A stretch of 64,000 nt of DNA from Fuerstiella sp. (GTDB lineage: Bacteria; Planctomycetota; Planctomycetia; Planctomycetales; Planctomycetaceae): the NCBI GenBank assembly GCA_022447225.1, contig JAKVAZ010000004.1, positions 62,001-126,000 of the forward strand, in the 5' to 3' direction. A program made the translations under genes and the position numbers. The notes under the pieces were generated by a model that worked only from the letters and a program-made list of their open reading frames with translations, searched no databases and had not been told where the DNA came from. Below, in pieces: positions 26,686-36,081 of the stretch (position 1 is its first letter; each line of letters starts with the position of its first letter).

Positions 26686-28224
26686 GTGACTGAGGGACAA
26701 CTAACGGTTGGTAAATTCGAATTACACAACTGCATTTCAACCGGAAATTCGACCCAGATATGGGAAATTTCGGAGCAGGGCATGCCTGTGAGACAGGCAA
26801 TGAAACTTCTGCTGGAAGAGTCACATAAACTTGCGGAAGAGAAGGCTCTCCTGAAACACGAATTCAAGGTGGGACAGTCACTGATCCATCCAGGATTTCT
26901 GAGATTCCATGAAATTGAGGTGAATCGGGACCACGGTTTCTTCACGATGGATCTCGCCGGTGTCCCAAGTCTGAAACAGCATATCTCCAGCAGTCTGGCG
27001 GGTGTACAGTCGCACTTTTCCAGGATTGCAGTGGCATTGAGTGAAGCATTCCACTTTATGCATGAAAAGGGCTGGCTTCATCGCGATATCAAGCCCGACA
27101 ACATTCTGGTGAGCAGAACAGCGGACGTGAAAGTGATCGATTTCTCCCTGTCGACCCGTGTGAAGAGCAGCCTTGCAAAACTGTTTTCAGGGAAACAGGT
27201 TATTCAGGGAACCCGCAACTATATCGCTCCTGAAACGATCCTGAAAAAGCCGGCAGATGAAAGGACAGACCAGTACAGCCTCGGAATTACACTATTCGAA
27301 GTGGTGACAGGGGGCCTGCCGTTTGCAGGATCGACCCCATCGGATCTACTCGTTAAGCACGTGAGTGAAACACCGCCACCACCTTCGTCAATCAACCCTA
27401 ATCTCACCCAGGAAGCCGAAAATTTCATACTCAAAATGATAGCAAAGAAACCATCAGATCGATTTGAAACCATGATGGATGTTGCTGTCGCATTCCGTGA
27501 GCTGAAGTGTTTCCACGAAGACCCGGTGACACTCTATGAGCGTATGACTCGCGAAGACAAAGAACAACAGACAATGTCTGTCGACAAACGGCTGGACAGT
27601 CGAGCTGACGCAGAACGTACAGCAAAGGGAATCCGTGCTCCTGTTTCGAACAAAAAGAAGAAAAAACCGACGGCTTCGAACCTTGCAGCAAAGCAACAAA
27701 GGCCACAGGAATCTGCTCAACAGACTGCAGTCCCTCAGATTCCCTCAATGGCACCTCCGGCACAATATTCAGTTGCACCTCCGGCACCATATCCCGGTAT
27801 GCCGGGGCAACCGTATCCAGGCCAGTTTGTCCCTGGTCAACCGATGCCAAATCCAGGTCAGACCGTGCCGGTGCAACCCTATCCCAATCAGCCTGTTCCC
27901 GGAATGACGTATCCTGGTCAGACGTATCCCGGCCCACCGATGCCAGGTCAGCCTTATCCGCCTCCGTCGTTCACCGGCTATGCCCCACAACCGTACCCGG
28001 GGCAAATTCATCCAGGACCACCGGCAACCGGACCGATCCAGCAGCCCACTGAAATCGTTCAACCGGAAGCTCCTCCGTCGGTCGGAAGCGAAATACCTGC
28101 TTCATCCGCCAAATCTCCGGACACAACTCCGGAAACTGCTCAGAGTCCGGCGGAACCGGATTCGAATACACCGCTGGAAGCAACTGAGGAAGACGTCCGA
28201 AGTCTCATGGATAAAATTGAATAG
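26686..28224 (+). CDS. Serine/threonine protein kinase with Pro/Gly/Gln-rich tail
   Basis: This 512-residue Hanks-type kinase has the catalytic loop HRDIKPDN (132-139) and a DFS triplet (152-154) where DFG is usual. Lys40 (AMKLL) is the likely ATP-anchoring residue, and an APE-like APET follows. The glycine-rich loop is degenerate: ISTGNSTQIWE lacks the usual GxGxxG. About 170 residues after the kinase are low-complexity, ending with PGQPYPGQF/PGQPMPNPGQT-like repeats and an acidic tail. There is no transmembrane segment, so it is probably cytoplasmic. The GTG start at 26686 has a good AGGAAAGAGA ribosome-binding site. The target is unknown; accA lies next, with a gap of about 115 bases. Confidence 0.88.
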   Translation: MTEGQLTVGKFELHNCISTGNSTQIWEISEQGMPVRQAMKLLLEESHKLAEEKALLKHEFKVGQSLIHPGFLRFHEIEVNRDHGFFTMDLAGVPSLKQHISSSLAGVQSHFSRIAVALSEAFHFMHEKGWLHRDIKPDNILVSRTADVKVIDFSLSTRVKSSLAKLFSGKQVIQGTRNYIAPETILKKPADERTDQYSLGITLFEVVTGGLPFAGSTPSDLLVKHVSETPPPPSSINPNLTQEAENFILKMIAKKPSDRFETMMDVAVAFRELKCFHEDPVTLYERMTREDKEQQTMSVDKRLDSRADAERTAKGIRAPVSNKKKKKPTASNLAAKQQRPQESAQQTAVPQIPSMAPPAQYSVAPPAPYPGMPGQPYPGQFVPGQPMPNPGQTVPVQPYPNQPVPGMTYPGQTYPGPPMPGQPYPPPSFTGYAPQPYPGQIHPGPPATGPIQQPTEIVQPEAPPSVGSEIPASSAKSPDTTPETAQSPAEPDSNTPLEATEEDVRSLMDKIE

Positions 28225-28339
28225 CCAAATATCATCGGGTCAGTCCTGAGCGTTTCCATGTTCGCCAGGGACAGGCAAATTATATTCCAATCATATTCAG
28301 GTCTCGGTCATACCGGGACCGCTTACTGAATCAATTGTC

Positions 28340-29308
28340 ATGGCACTCACGCATCACCTTCCGTTCGAAAAGCCGATTCGCGAACTCGAACAGCAGCTCG
28401 CAAGACTCGAGGATGTCCCGAATCCCTCACCTGCAGTTCAGGACAGCATTCGGCGCATGCGCGTCGAAGTCACGCGAATGACCCGGGAACGCTACAATAA
28501 TCTGGACCCTTGGGAAATCGTTCAGGTTTCGCGTCATCCGGATAGGCCTCAGACCGCCGACTATCTTGAGTTACTGTTCGATGAGTTTGTTGAACTGCAC
28601 GGTGACAAGACATTTGGCGATGACCGGGCAATCGTGACAGGGTTCGCCAAGCTGGATGGGCGTCGCGTGATGATGATTGGTCATCAGAAGGGGCGAACAC
28701 TCAAAGAACGTCATGAATGTCTGTATGGATGTGCCCATCCGGAAGGTTATCGCAAAGCATTGTCAAAGATGGAAATGGCATCCCGTTACGGACTGCCGAT
28801 CGTCTGTCTTATCGACACACCGGGAGCCTATCCTGGAGTGGGAGCTGAAGAACGAGGACAGGCGTATAATATCGCTGTCAATCTCCGTGAGATGTCAACC
28901 TTGGAAGTCCCGGTCATCTGTATCGTGATTGGTGAAGGAGGTTCCGGCGGAGCACTGGGAATCGGTATTGGTGATCACGTAGCCGTTATGCAGAATGCCT
29001 ACTATTCGGTGATCAGCCCGGAAGGCTGTGCGGGAATTTTGTGGAAGCATTCGAAACATGCAGACAAGGCTGCCCGAGCCCTGCGATTTACAAGTACCGA
29101 TCTGCTGGAGCTGGGGATTGTGGAAGAAATCATTCCTGAACCGCTTGGTGGTGCTCACCGCAACCATCGTCATACGGCCACAACGCTGAAGGGATGTATC
29201 CTGGACGCACTCAAAAATCTTGACCAACTGGCCGTCGGGGAACTGCTCGAACGTCGTTATCAGCGATACCGCCGAATTGGAGCGTTCGAACACAGCAACA
29301 GCGACTGA
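28340..29308 (+). CDS. accA: Acetyl-CoA carboxylase carboxyltransferase subunit alpha
   Basis: This 322-residue subunit moves the carboxyl group from biotin to acetyl-CoA, making malonyl-CoA for fatty acid synthesis, together with AccD. Landmarks are the N-terminal helical PIRELEQQLARLE, the AD-YLELLFDEFVELHGD segment, and the core LIDTPGAYPGVGAEERGQ. The GEGGSGGALGIGIGD and YYSVISPEGCAGILW segments follow. Length and order are normal for bacterial AccA. accD is not in the window; the gene stands alone downstream of the kinase. Confidence 0.97.
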   Translation: MALTHHLPFEKPIRELEQQLARLEDVPNPSPAVQDSIRRMRVEVTRMTRERYNNLDPWEIVQVSRHPDRPQTADYLELLFDEFVELHGDKTFGDDRAIVTGFAKLDGRRVMMIGHQKGRTLKERHECLYGCAHPEGYRKALSKMEMASRYGLPIVCLIDTPGAYPGVGAEERGQAYNIAVNLREMSTLEVPVICIVIGEGGSGGALGIGIGDHVAVMQNAYYSVISPEGCAGILWKHSKHADKAARALRFTSTDLLELGIVEEIIPEPLGGAHRNHRHTATTLKGCILDALKNLDQLAVGELLERRYQRYRRIGAFEHSNSD

Positions 29309-29533
29309 CTCCTGACCGACTTCGAGACCACACATCAATGTCTATGCGTTATCGAAATCAGAAACGACGTTGAACCGCAGGCAGTGTGCGAAGCTCCTGT
29401 TCAATGACCACAGAGCTCTGTTTCTGTACGACCCCCAACGTCCGATAATGTCCGTTATGTTTGGTTAACAGAAAATTCACTCAGTATTTGCAGGCGTCCG
29501 TTTCCCGCCTGCTGCACGTCCCGCTGTACGCTG

Positions 29534-30715
29534 CTACCGGGAACGCTTTAGACGAGTCCGCAAATCAAAGTTAGTGAGTCGGTCAACGGATTCTCGGGCC
29601 TGGTCCAGCTGATTTAAAATGCGTTCGTCGATACGCGTATCGACATCTGTCCGTGGATCCGGATCACGCCCACTGCCCGTGATATCAATGTACCAGTCTT
29701 CCAGGACGGCTGTCCTTATTCGCTGCGGAAGACCATCAAGATGCTGTTTGATACGGATGATCATTAAATCCGCATCTTCAAAATCCTGATATTCATCTGC
29801 AATACGAGCCATGAGTCCGGCATCTGTTACCGACTCAGCTCCTCCCCCCTGCCGCCGAGGTGGCTCAAATAAACTGTTAAGTACACGGGTCTTTTCAGTG
29901 GAAGGCTGATATTTGAGATCGGTCACCAGCCGATCCTGTTCACTCGCCGTCATGTGGCTCCATCGGTCCCGCAAAACGGCAAGGCTTGTTCGATTTCGGA
30001 TCGACTCAGGCAGTAGATCCAGCAGAGCCTCATATGCTTCCCCGGACCGGATACCGTCAACAGATGGTTCATCCGGAAACCCCGGATCATCGTGATTCCA
30101 TCGTGCCCTGCCGTCGCGGCGGACACTCCCGATCCTTTGGTCAATAAAGTCCTCCGGAGACGCTTCGATTCCTCCATCTTCATTGTGAATCGCCGTATGC
30201 GCCTTCTTGTATTCTGCCAGGCTCTCCCTGATCACAGGATGAGCGTCTTCCGGAATCAGCGGACCAACCTCATCCAGAATCAGACAGGCTATGTGTCCGG
30301 TTTGCGATCGGGCAACGGTATTCCCCAATGACTCCGAAAACGAGTCTGAAAGTGTGACCGCAAAAAAGGTAATCACCAGTGACAGCAGCGCCCCCTTGAG
30401 CAAACCGAACAGACCACCCAGTTGCCGGTCGAAATCCTGAAATTTTGCCTTCTCCAGAGCTCCGCTCAGAGACCTGGCCACCAGAAAGGTTCCCAGTGAA
30501 AAACCAAGATACAGAATGAACATTGCAATCCAGTGTCTCAGTCTGGATGACTCAACGCTGATCAGCGGCTCAATCTGCGGAGCAAGCTTGTCGGCAAACT
30601 CAAAACACAGCACGATGGCAACAATCCAGGCGAGCTGCATAACAAGGCCACGTGCCGCTCCCTGCCAGACGCCATAAGCCAAGATCGCCAGAATGACAAA
30701 ATCGTACCAAACCAT
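29534..30715 (-). CDS. CvpA-family membrane protein with a large C-terminal extension
   Basis: From ATG at 30715 this ~393-residue protein starts with the CvpA-like pattern of four hydrophobic segments: VWYDFVILAILAYGVWQGAARGL, then ALLWIVAIVLC-like, then FILYLGFSLGTFLVARSL, then GLFGLLKGALLSLVITFFAV. In CvpA the family role is colicin V production; in other bacteria it is linked to envelope stress, and the true function is unclear. The ~210-residue C-terminal tail is hydrophilic, with a long acidic Asp/Arg-rich region (DDPGFPDEPSVDGIRSGEAYEALLDLLPE and after), and is not part of known CvpA. An in-frame extension upstream to 30829 is less likely. Confidence 0.78.
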   Translation of the reverse strand: MVWYDFVILAILAYGVWQGAARGLVMQLAWIVAIVLCFEFADKLAPQIEPLISVESSRLRHWIAMFILYLGFSLGTFLVARSLSGALEKAKFQDFDRQLGGLFGLLKGALLSLVITFFAVTLSDSFSESLGNTVARSQTGHIACLILDEVGPLIPEDAHPVIRESLAEYKKAHTAIHNEDGGIEASPEDFIDQRIGSVRRDGRARWNHDDPGFPDEPSVDGIRSGEAYEALLDLLPESIRNRTSLAVLRDRWSHMTASEQDRLVTDLKYQPSTEKTRVLNSLFEPPRRQGGGAESVTDAGLMARIADEYQDFEDADLMIIRIKQHLDGLPQRIRTAVLEDWYIDITGSGRDPDPRTDVDTRIDERILNQLDQARESVDRLTNFDLRTRLKRSR

Positions 30716-31269
30716 TATCAGAAGCTTCGCAATCCAGTTTCGGTAAGGAGTCGAGAGTCGAAAGTATAGGGCGACTGTGTGGAACAGGAAAAGACCGCTT
30801 TGCCAAGCATCAGTTTTACCAGCACGCACAGATACAGGGAAACATTCTGCTGGACGTGAATGTTCAGCCGTACTCGGGCAGGGCGAACGTTCTGTCCGTA
30901 CCTGCCGTTCAGAACAAGGGGTTCCGTGTAAACACTTTTTCTGTAAATTAGGTAACTCGGATTCCGGACCAAAACACCCTGTGTCTACGAATCAAACTCG
31001 ACGATTGCGATTCCGGTGTCCAAATACCTGCGAGCCGAAGTAGTGGAATTCGGACCAATATGCACAAACAGACAGGCCGAGTACAATCAGCATAGTACGC
31101 CGGACTGCTCGCAAAACTCAGATGGTCTGTACTGCTGACAGCGTCCTCCGATGGAGCTGAATGAGTCATGTTTCTGTTTGTTGATCATCACAGCATCCGT
31201 CCTAAACTGTCCCGGTTGCCGAAAATGGATATTCTTCCTCTGCATGCATCGCTGACAAATCTTTGCTCG
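30716..31269. other. Gene-free intergenic region between divergent genes
   Basis: These ~550 bases lie between a minus-strand CvpA-like gene and the plus-strand ExbB-like gene, so both promoters should be here. I cannot point to confident promoter elements. If the ExbB-like protein starts at the upstream ATG (31168, preceded by GGAG) the gap shrinks to ~450 bases. Confidence 0.4.
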
Positions 31270-32079
31270 ATGAACACTCCGCAAATCCGCCACGTTGCGG
31301 CTGGTGTGCTGGTACTTGCAGCCCTGCATGTCCAGTCGTTCGTCTGCGCCCAGTCTACAACAACCCCATCCCAGGTCACTCAAGTTTTCCCGGACTCCAC
31401 GACCAGATCAGCTGTCCCGACGTCACCGCAGGGAATTGTCGAAGCGATCGGATACTCATTTGCTGCAATTTTTGTTCTTGCGTCAATCGTTGCCTTGTGG
31501 TCTGCGATTGAACGACTGGTACTGCTGAGAAAGCGACGAGTCATTCCACGGGCGTTTGTCGACCGGTTTCTGCTGCATCTGCGAACCGGCCGCATGGACA
31601 AACCGACCGCGGTTGCTGTCTGTCAGCAGAATGCCAGTCCGGTCGCTGAAATCTTTCTTCATGGTGTGCGGAAATGGGGTAAGCCCGCCGTAGAAATCGA
31701 GCAGGCCGTGATGGATGGTGGTGAACGACAGGTCTCCTTATTGAAGAAACGTCTCCGCGTGCTCAACGGTGTTGCGACAATCATGCCTCTCATCGGCCTG
31801 CTGGGCACCGTGACCGGAATGATTGAAGCATTCAATAATATTGCAGACAGTAACGCGATCGGTCAGGCTGAAATATTGGCTTCCGGAATTGCGCTGGCCC
31901 TGTTGACCACAGCCATTGGCCTGTTTATCGCCATCCCGGCGCTCACAGCCTATATGTTCCTTGCAGGCCGCATCGATGCAATTGTCGTGGAAATGGACCG
32001 GCTTGGTCAGGAAGTGGTCCATTTGATCTCTGCAGAGGCTCTTCGTGAACGGGGTGAATCTGCCTCCGGCGGCCCTTAA
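31270..32079 (+). CDS. exbB: MotA/TolQ/ExbB-type proton-channel protein with signal peptide
   Basis: This is a roughly 270-residue protein with an N-terminal hydrophobic signal-like segment ([23 protein letters not shown]). The core then matches TolQ/ExbB: a first span ([19 protein letters not shown]), a cytoplasmic region, and [21 protein letters not shown], the conserved glycine-rich second-span motif. [22 protein letters not shown] is the third span. These proteins couple the proton gradient to a partner such as TonB, TolA or a flagellar/gliding unit. No ExbD/TolR gene lies next to it. Alternative ATGs are at 31225 and at 31168, the latter with a good GGAG ribosome-binding site. It is convergent with the squalene-cyclase-repeat gene. 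Confidence 0.85.
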   Translation: MNTPQIRHVAAGVLVLAALHVQSFVCAQSTTTPSQVTQVFPDSTTRSAVPTSPQGIVEAIGYSFAAIFVLASIVALWSAIERLVLLRKRRVIPRAFVDRFLLHLRTGRMDKPTAVAVCQQNASPVAEIFLHGVRKWGKPAVEIEQAVMDGGERQVSLLKKRLRVLNGVATIMPLIGLLGTVTGMIEAFNNIADSNAIGQAEILASGIALALLTTAIGLFIAIPALTAYMFLAGRIDAIVVEMDRLGQEVVHLISAEALRERGESASGGP

Positions 32080-32197
32080 CAAAATCCATCAGCTACTGCC
32101 GTCCGGGACTGTAGACAGAACCTGAATCAGTGATACCGTTTCGGTCATTCAACTGATCGCCTTCTCATAAGACGGTTGCAGTGTAAAAAGGCACCGA

Positions 32198-32226
32198 CAA
32201 GCCGGAAGTTGCCAATCCCCGGCTTG
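32198..32226. terminator. Possible bidirectional terminator hairpin between convergent genes
   Basis: CAAGCCGG/CCGGCTTG (8-bp perfect arms, 13-base loop) lies between the ExbB-like stop at 32079 and the squalene-cyclase-repeat gene stop at 32317. Read on the minus strand, a T-run lies about 10 bases downstream of the stem; there is no T-run on the plus strand. Its position fits a terminator but the evidence is moderate. Confidence 0.35.
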
Positions 32227-32316
32227 AAAACGGATGCAGAAACAGTTCCTCACGGACGGACTCTCGGAGTCAATTCTCAACTCCGGCTTACCACATAACT
32301 GCCTATACTCGACAAT

Positions 32317-34407
32317 TCAGTCTCTGGACGCCAGGGAGTCGTCAGCCATCGGTTGCGCAACAACGTGAACATCGGGCAGCACTGGTCTGTAACGGTAGTA
32401 GACTTCCAGTGTGAGTATGGCCAGACTGGTTTCCAGCAGTCGTCCACCGTAACGGGTATGCATGCCTGTCCGAGGTTTCCAGCTTCCTTCTCCTGGCCCC
32501 TCCAGAACCTGACCGGCAATCAGATCATCCCGGGTTCGCGCGTTCCATCGAGTCCATTCTTCACCGCCCCAGTTGCGCATGACCTGAGTAGCAAAATACG
32601 TGGTATACAGATTGTCGTAAGGGCCGGACTTGTCCAGCAACGTGATACCGTCACGCATATCACCGTCGTCCCGTCTCCAACCGAGGTACATCCGGCACAA
32701 TAGAGCCATGGCGGTCAGGCTGCCTTTGTAGGTTTTCTTTTCTACTTCGTATCCGTACCGTCCTGCTCCGTCTACCTGCACACTGTCCAGGTAATGCATC
32801 ACTCGGTCCAGCGTTTTGGGAGGCACTTTCAACTTAGCCTTCTTCGCTGCCATCAAAGCCATGACCTGGAGAGCTGTCACCGATGTTGATCCAGGCTGCC
32901 GCGGCAGGTAACGCCATCCTCCTCCACGAGGATCCTGAGAATTGACCAGAAAATCCAGCGCCGCCTGAGCTGGTCTGCGCAGTCGTTTTTCTGCGGTCAT
33001 ACCGTATGCTTCGCACAACACAAGCGTCGCCGCACCATGAACGTAGTAGGCCTCGTTTGGTTCTTTGTCGCCATTACCCTTATTCAGCACACCACGAAGG
33101 TCGTACCCGGCTGGCGCAGACACTCCGATGTGACTAAGAAAATCCAGTCCGGCCTTCACCTGTTTTCTGTACTGACCGTTTCGGTGTGTCTGCCCCGCAG
33201 CCAGAAACGGCATGAGAGCGTAAGCCGTCGCCCCGATCGGATTGTTGATTCTTCCCGGGTTACCGGCTTCACCAACCTGAGTAAAATCCCACCAGCCCCG
33301 AGGATGCTGAACCGAAACCAGCCAGCTGAGTCCTCGTTGCACCGCTGACTCACTCGCTACCGAACCTCCAAACTTTTCCAGAAGTTTTTGTCTTCCTGCC
33401 GGACTCCGATTGTCTGTTACGCCCAATTCATCATCAGCCGCCGCGATCCGGTTTTCCGCTTCAGAAACAGAAGTCCCCGCCACTTCCATTGTGGTCTGTG
33501 GTTCCGGTTCTTCCGCAGTTTCTTCCTGGAGTACCGGCTGAGCAGCGTGGTCCTCAGATTCGTGTTCCTGTTCCTGTTGTTCGCCCTGCTCTTCCTGTGG
33601 TATTTCGACCAGTAGTGGTTCTGCGATCTCTTCCATTTCATCGGAAAATGATGCCATAATCAGAACGGGCGGAACGTCAATGTCCAGCTGCAGCGTGATC
33701 AGACTCAAAATGAACAAAACCAGTCCAACGAAAGTAACACTCGTCGCAATAGAGCCACGATTGTTCCTGAATTCGTCCAGAGCTTTGCGCGATTGTGGTT
33801 TCAGATCCTCCTTACCGGCTCGTACATTCACAGAGTGAGCAGGTCCAATTTGAGCAGATCGCACCCGCTCAACAATTTTCCTCATCCCGACGCGACTTGC
33901 CCCCTTGCGTTTTATAGACATCTTCTGCGCGACAGATCGTGTTGATGTACTGTCGTGCTTATTCTTCTGCACAGAAGAAACTATCTCCGTCTCGTCCGGT
34001 TCTGTCGGTCTGGTGGGCAGTGCAATATCACGGTTGCTAATACGGCCAGGCGTTTCTGAATCGGCCTCAACCATCATACCGGACGCACACAACGAAGTAT
34101 TCTCTGGATGAAGGTTCGACACCGCTCCCTGAAGTGCAAACAATGCGTCTGTGAGGGGTAAAACCCCATGCTCCGCAGACCCCGTCTTCTCCGATTCAAT
34201 CTTCATCAGAGCCGCCCGCAGATCGACGACAGAGGTCGTCGCAGCCTTCTCGGCCAGCGTGGCCAGCTGCCCGGACAGATCCAGATAGCATTCAGCCAGA
34301 GTCGCATGCTGAACAGAAGCAGCCGCCGCCTGCTCGGCCCGAGCTCGAATCTGAGCCGCGAATTCTGCGGCTGACGGCAAAGCCGTATTATCCGACGCGC
34401 TGCACAT
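32317..34407 (-). CDS. Prenyltransferase/squalene-cyclase-repeat protein with TonB-like N-terminal membrane segment
   Basis: This 696-residue protein has two parts. Residues ~1-300 contain helical, Ala-rich segments, one transmembrane span (TSVTFVGLVLFILSLITLQ, about 218-236) and a strongly Glu/Gln-rich linker (EEQGEQQEQEHESEDHAAQ). Residues ~330-690 carry repeats of the alpha/alpha toroid terpenoid-cyclase/prenyltransferase fold, such as AVQRGLSWLVSVQHPRGWWD, KQVKAGLDFLSHIG and LDFLVNSQDPRGGGWRYLP. No catalytic DXDD motif of true squalene cyclases is apparent. The family occurs in planctomycetes with unknown role. The membrane span plus acidic linker resembles TonB or a similar energy-transducing anchor, and an ExbB-like gene lies next to it, so an energy-coupled envelope function is plausible. 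Confidence 0.82.
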   Translation of the reverse strand: MCSASDNTALPSAAEFAAQIRARAEQAAAASVQHATLAECYLDLSGQLATLAEKAATTSVVDLRAALMKIESEKTGSAEHGVLPLTDALFALQGAVSNLHPENTSLCASGMMVEADSETPGRISNRDIALPTRPTEPDETEIVSSVQKNKHDSTSTRSVAQKMSIKRKGASRVGMRKIVERVRSAQIGPAHSVNVRAGKEDLKPQSRKALDEFRNNRGSIATSVTFVGLVLFILSLITLQLDIDVPPVLIMASFSDEMEEIAEPLLVEIPQEEQGEQQEQEHESEDHAAQPVLQEETAEEPEPQTTMEVAGTSVSEAENRIAAADDELGVTDNRSPAGRQKLLEKFGGSVASESAVQRGLSWLVSVQHPRGWWDFTQVGEAGNPGRINNPIGATAYALMPFLAAGQTHRNGQYRKQVKAGLDFLSHIGVSAPAGYDLRGVLNKGNGDKEPNEAYYVHGAATLVLCEAYGMTAEKRLRRPAQAALDFLVNSQDPRGGGWRYLPRQPGSTSVTALQVMALMAAKKAKLKVPPKTLDRVMHYLDSVQVDGAGRYGYEVEKKTYKGSLTAMALLCRMYLGWRRDDGDMRDGITLLDKSGPYDNLYTTYFATQVMRNWGGEEWTRWNARTRDDLIAGQVLEGPGEGSWKPRTGMHTRYGGRLLETSLAILTLEVYYRYRPVLPDVHVVAQPMADDSLASRD

Positions 34408-34575
34408 GGCCAGACCACTGGTCCTGATGGAAGTCGCACCTCCTGTGCCACAGGGCGTGAACGGGCAAATCCCCCATGAAGTCCAGAGTCTACCCGGGTG
34501 TATCGATCCGACAATACTTTAAGTGGCCGGAATTCCGTGATTCACAAAACACAAAATCCAGACTCAAGTAAGCCA

Positions 34576-36081
34576 CTATTTTACCAGGGATTGTGGTATG
34601 GGTACCACGGACGTGCCTCGGTCCGTTACCTCCAGTACTCCAATGATTTTTCCATCACTCAAAGAAATGACCGGAGCGCCATTCCATACGGACAGATCCG
34701 TCTGGTCACCGTTTGTAATCATCCAACCCCGGTCCCTTACGGAAAAATCCCCTGCTGCAAGTGCATGAATCGCTGAAGACGTTTGCTCGTCACTAAATAT
34801 CGTACGAACGACACAACAGTCTTCCGGAGTCCCGGCAACTCGTAACGCATCCGTGTTTCGCAATACATCAATTGCATCATTTTCCGGACAGGCAATCAGG
34901 AGTAAGCCGTCCTGCCGGTCTCCGTCTTCCGGCACTTCACCGGATCCGATAGTGGTCCATTCATCCGCCCCGGTAAGACGCACTTTAAGACCGGCAACAG
35001 ACTCGCCGGACACAGCCTGCCCTTCTGAGGACAGTTTTACCGTAAGTATCGATACGGTGCTGCCGAAGCGGAACAGCGTACCGGTCACGGAAAATGTCCG
35101 TTGTCTTCTGATGCCCAGAAACGATTTATTGATAATTCCTTCGACGGCAACTGTCCGGGGAAGATCCACTTTAATCAGTGGAATCGAAGCTGCGTTGCGC
35201 ATCCAGCTGTCGTCAACCGACGGATGCAGTGTGAAGACATGTCCGTTACGGACGTCCCGTGCCGGTTTGTTTGTCTCGGGTGTAATAAAAGAGACTCCAC
35301 CCCTAACCAGACTGGACAGCGAATCCGCACTGAGATCAATACCGGCAAGGCCAACATGTACACCAATCCCGCTGGTAACCCAGAATTTAGAACCGGATTT
35401 GACCAACTGACGGTAACCTTCGCTAATCCGAACGCTGGAGTTCACGTGTTTTGCGTCAGGCGACAGACTGACCGACAATACCTGTCCCACCTGTATACCT
35501 CGCCACGTGACAGGTGCCCCAGGATTCAGACCACTGCGGCCTTCAGCTCGAAGCATGAGTTCCAGTCCGGTTCCGGCGAATTCATCCGGTGGTGTGGAGG
35601 TCAACCCTTTGAACAACCGCTGTACTGCCCCATCGGACTGACCGGGACTGACAGCGATGTAACGTGATCCCACAACCGTATCCAGGCCCTCAATTCCGGT
35701 CAGCCCGACGCGAGGACGCACAACCCAGAAGCGACTGCCCCGACGACACAGCACTTCTGCCTCCGGTTTCAACTCCACCACCACCTGAATGCCGCTGAGG
35801 TCTGAACGCAGACGGGTAGTCCGAACGACTCCGACGTCGATGCCACGATGCCGAAGTGAATCACCGGACTTCAGACCGTGACCCTGCGGGAATTCGATCG
35901 TAATCACCGGACCGGCACTCGGCATGGCCCGCCAAGCAACCGCAAAGGCGACAATCGCACAGAACAACGTAACCCACCACATCTTCGAAGTAAGAATTGT
36001 CGCAGCATTCGTTCGCTCCCGAATATCAGCCAGTGGGAACTCAGCCGACGGTTCTGCATTTTGGGGATTATCCGAACTCAT
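34576..36081 (-). CDS. pqiB: PqiB/MCE-domain membrane protein with a protease-like C-terminus
   Basis: This 501-residue protein has one transmembrane segment near the N-terminus (WWVTLFCAIVAFAVAW) followed by MCE (MlaD/PqiB) domains. Typical cores are FPQGHGLKSGDSLRHRGIDVGVV and a second NPGAPVTWRGIQVGQV, with the third GSKFWVTSGIGVHVGLAGID-like block. MCE proteins build tubes or rings that move lipids between membranes. The last ~100 residues differ: DFSVRDRGWMITNGDQTDLSVWNGAPVISLSDGKIIGVLEVT resembles the S1-family protease core (NSGGPL...GxVIG) with the Ser replaced. It overlaps pqiA by 4 bases (ATGA). Confidence 0.82.
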   Translation of the reverse strand: MSSDNPQNAEPSAEFPLADIRERTNAATILTSKMWWVTLFCAIVAFAVAWRAMPSAGPVITIEFPQGHGLKSGDSLRHRGIDVGVVRTTRLRSDLSGIQVVVELKPEAEVLCRRGSRFWVVRPRVGLTGIEGLDTVVGSRYIAVSPGQSDGAVQRLFKGLTSTPPDEFAGTGLELMLRAEGRSGLNPGAPVTWRGIQVGQVLSVSLSPDAKHVNSSVRISEGYRQLVKSGSKFWVTSGIGVHVGLAGIDLSADSLSSLVRGGVSFITPETNKPARDVRNGHVFTLHPSVDDSWMRNAASIPLIKVDLPRTVAVEGIINKSFLGIRRQRTFSVTGTLFRFGSTVSILTVKLSSEGQAVSGESVAGLKVRLTGADEWTTIGSGEVPEDGDRQDGLLLIACPENDAIDVLRNTDALRVAGTPEDCCVVRTIFSDEQTSSAIHALAAGDFSVRDRGWMITNGDQTDLSVWNGAPVISLSDGKIIGVLEVTDRGTSVVPIPQSLVK

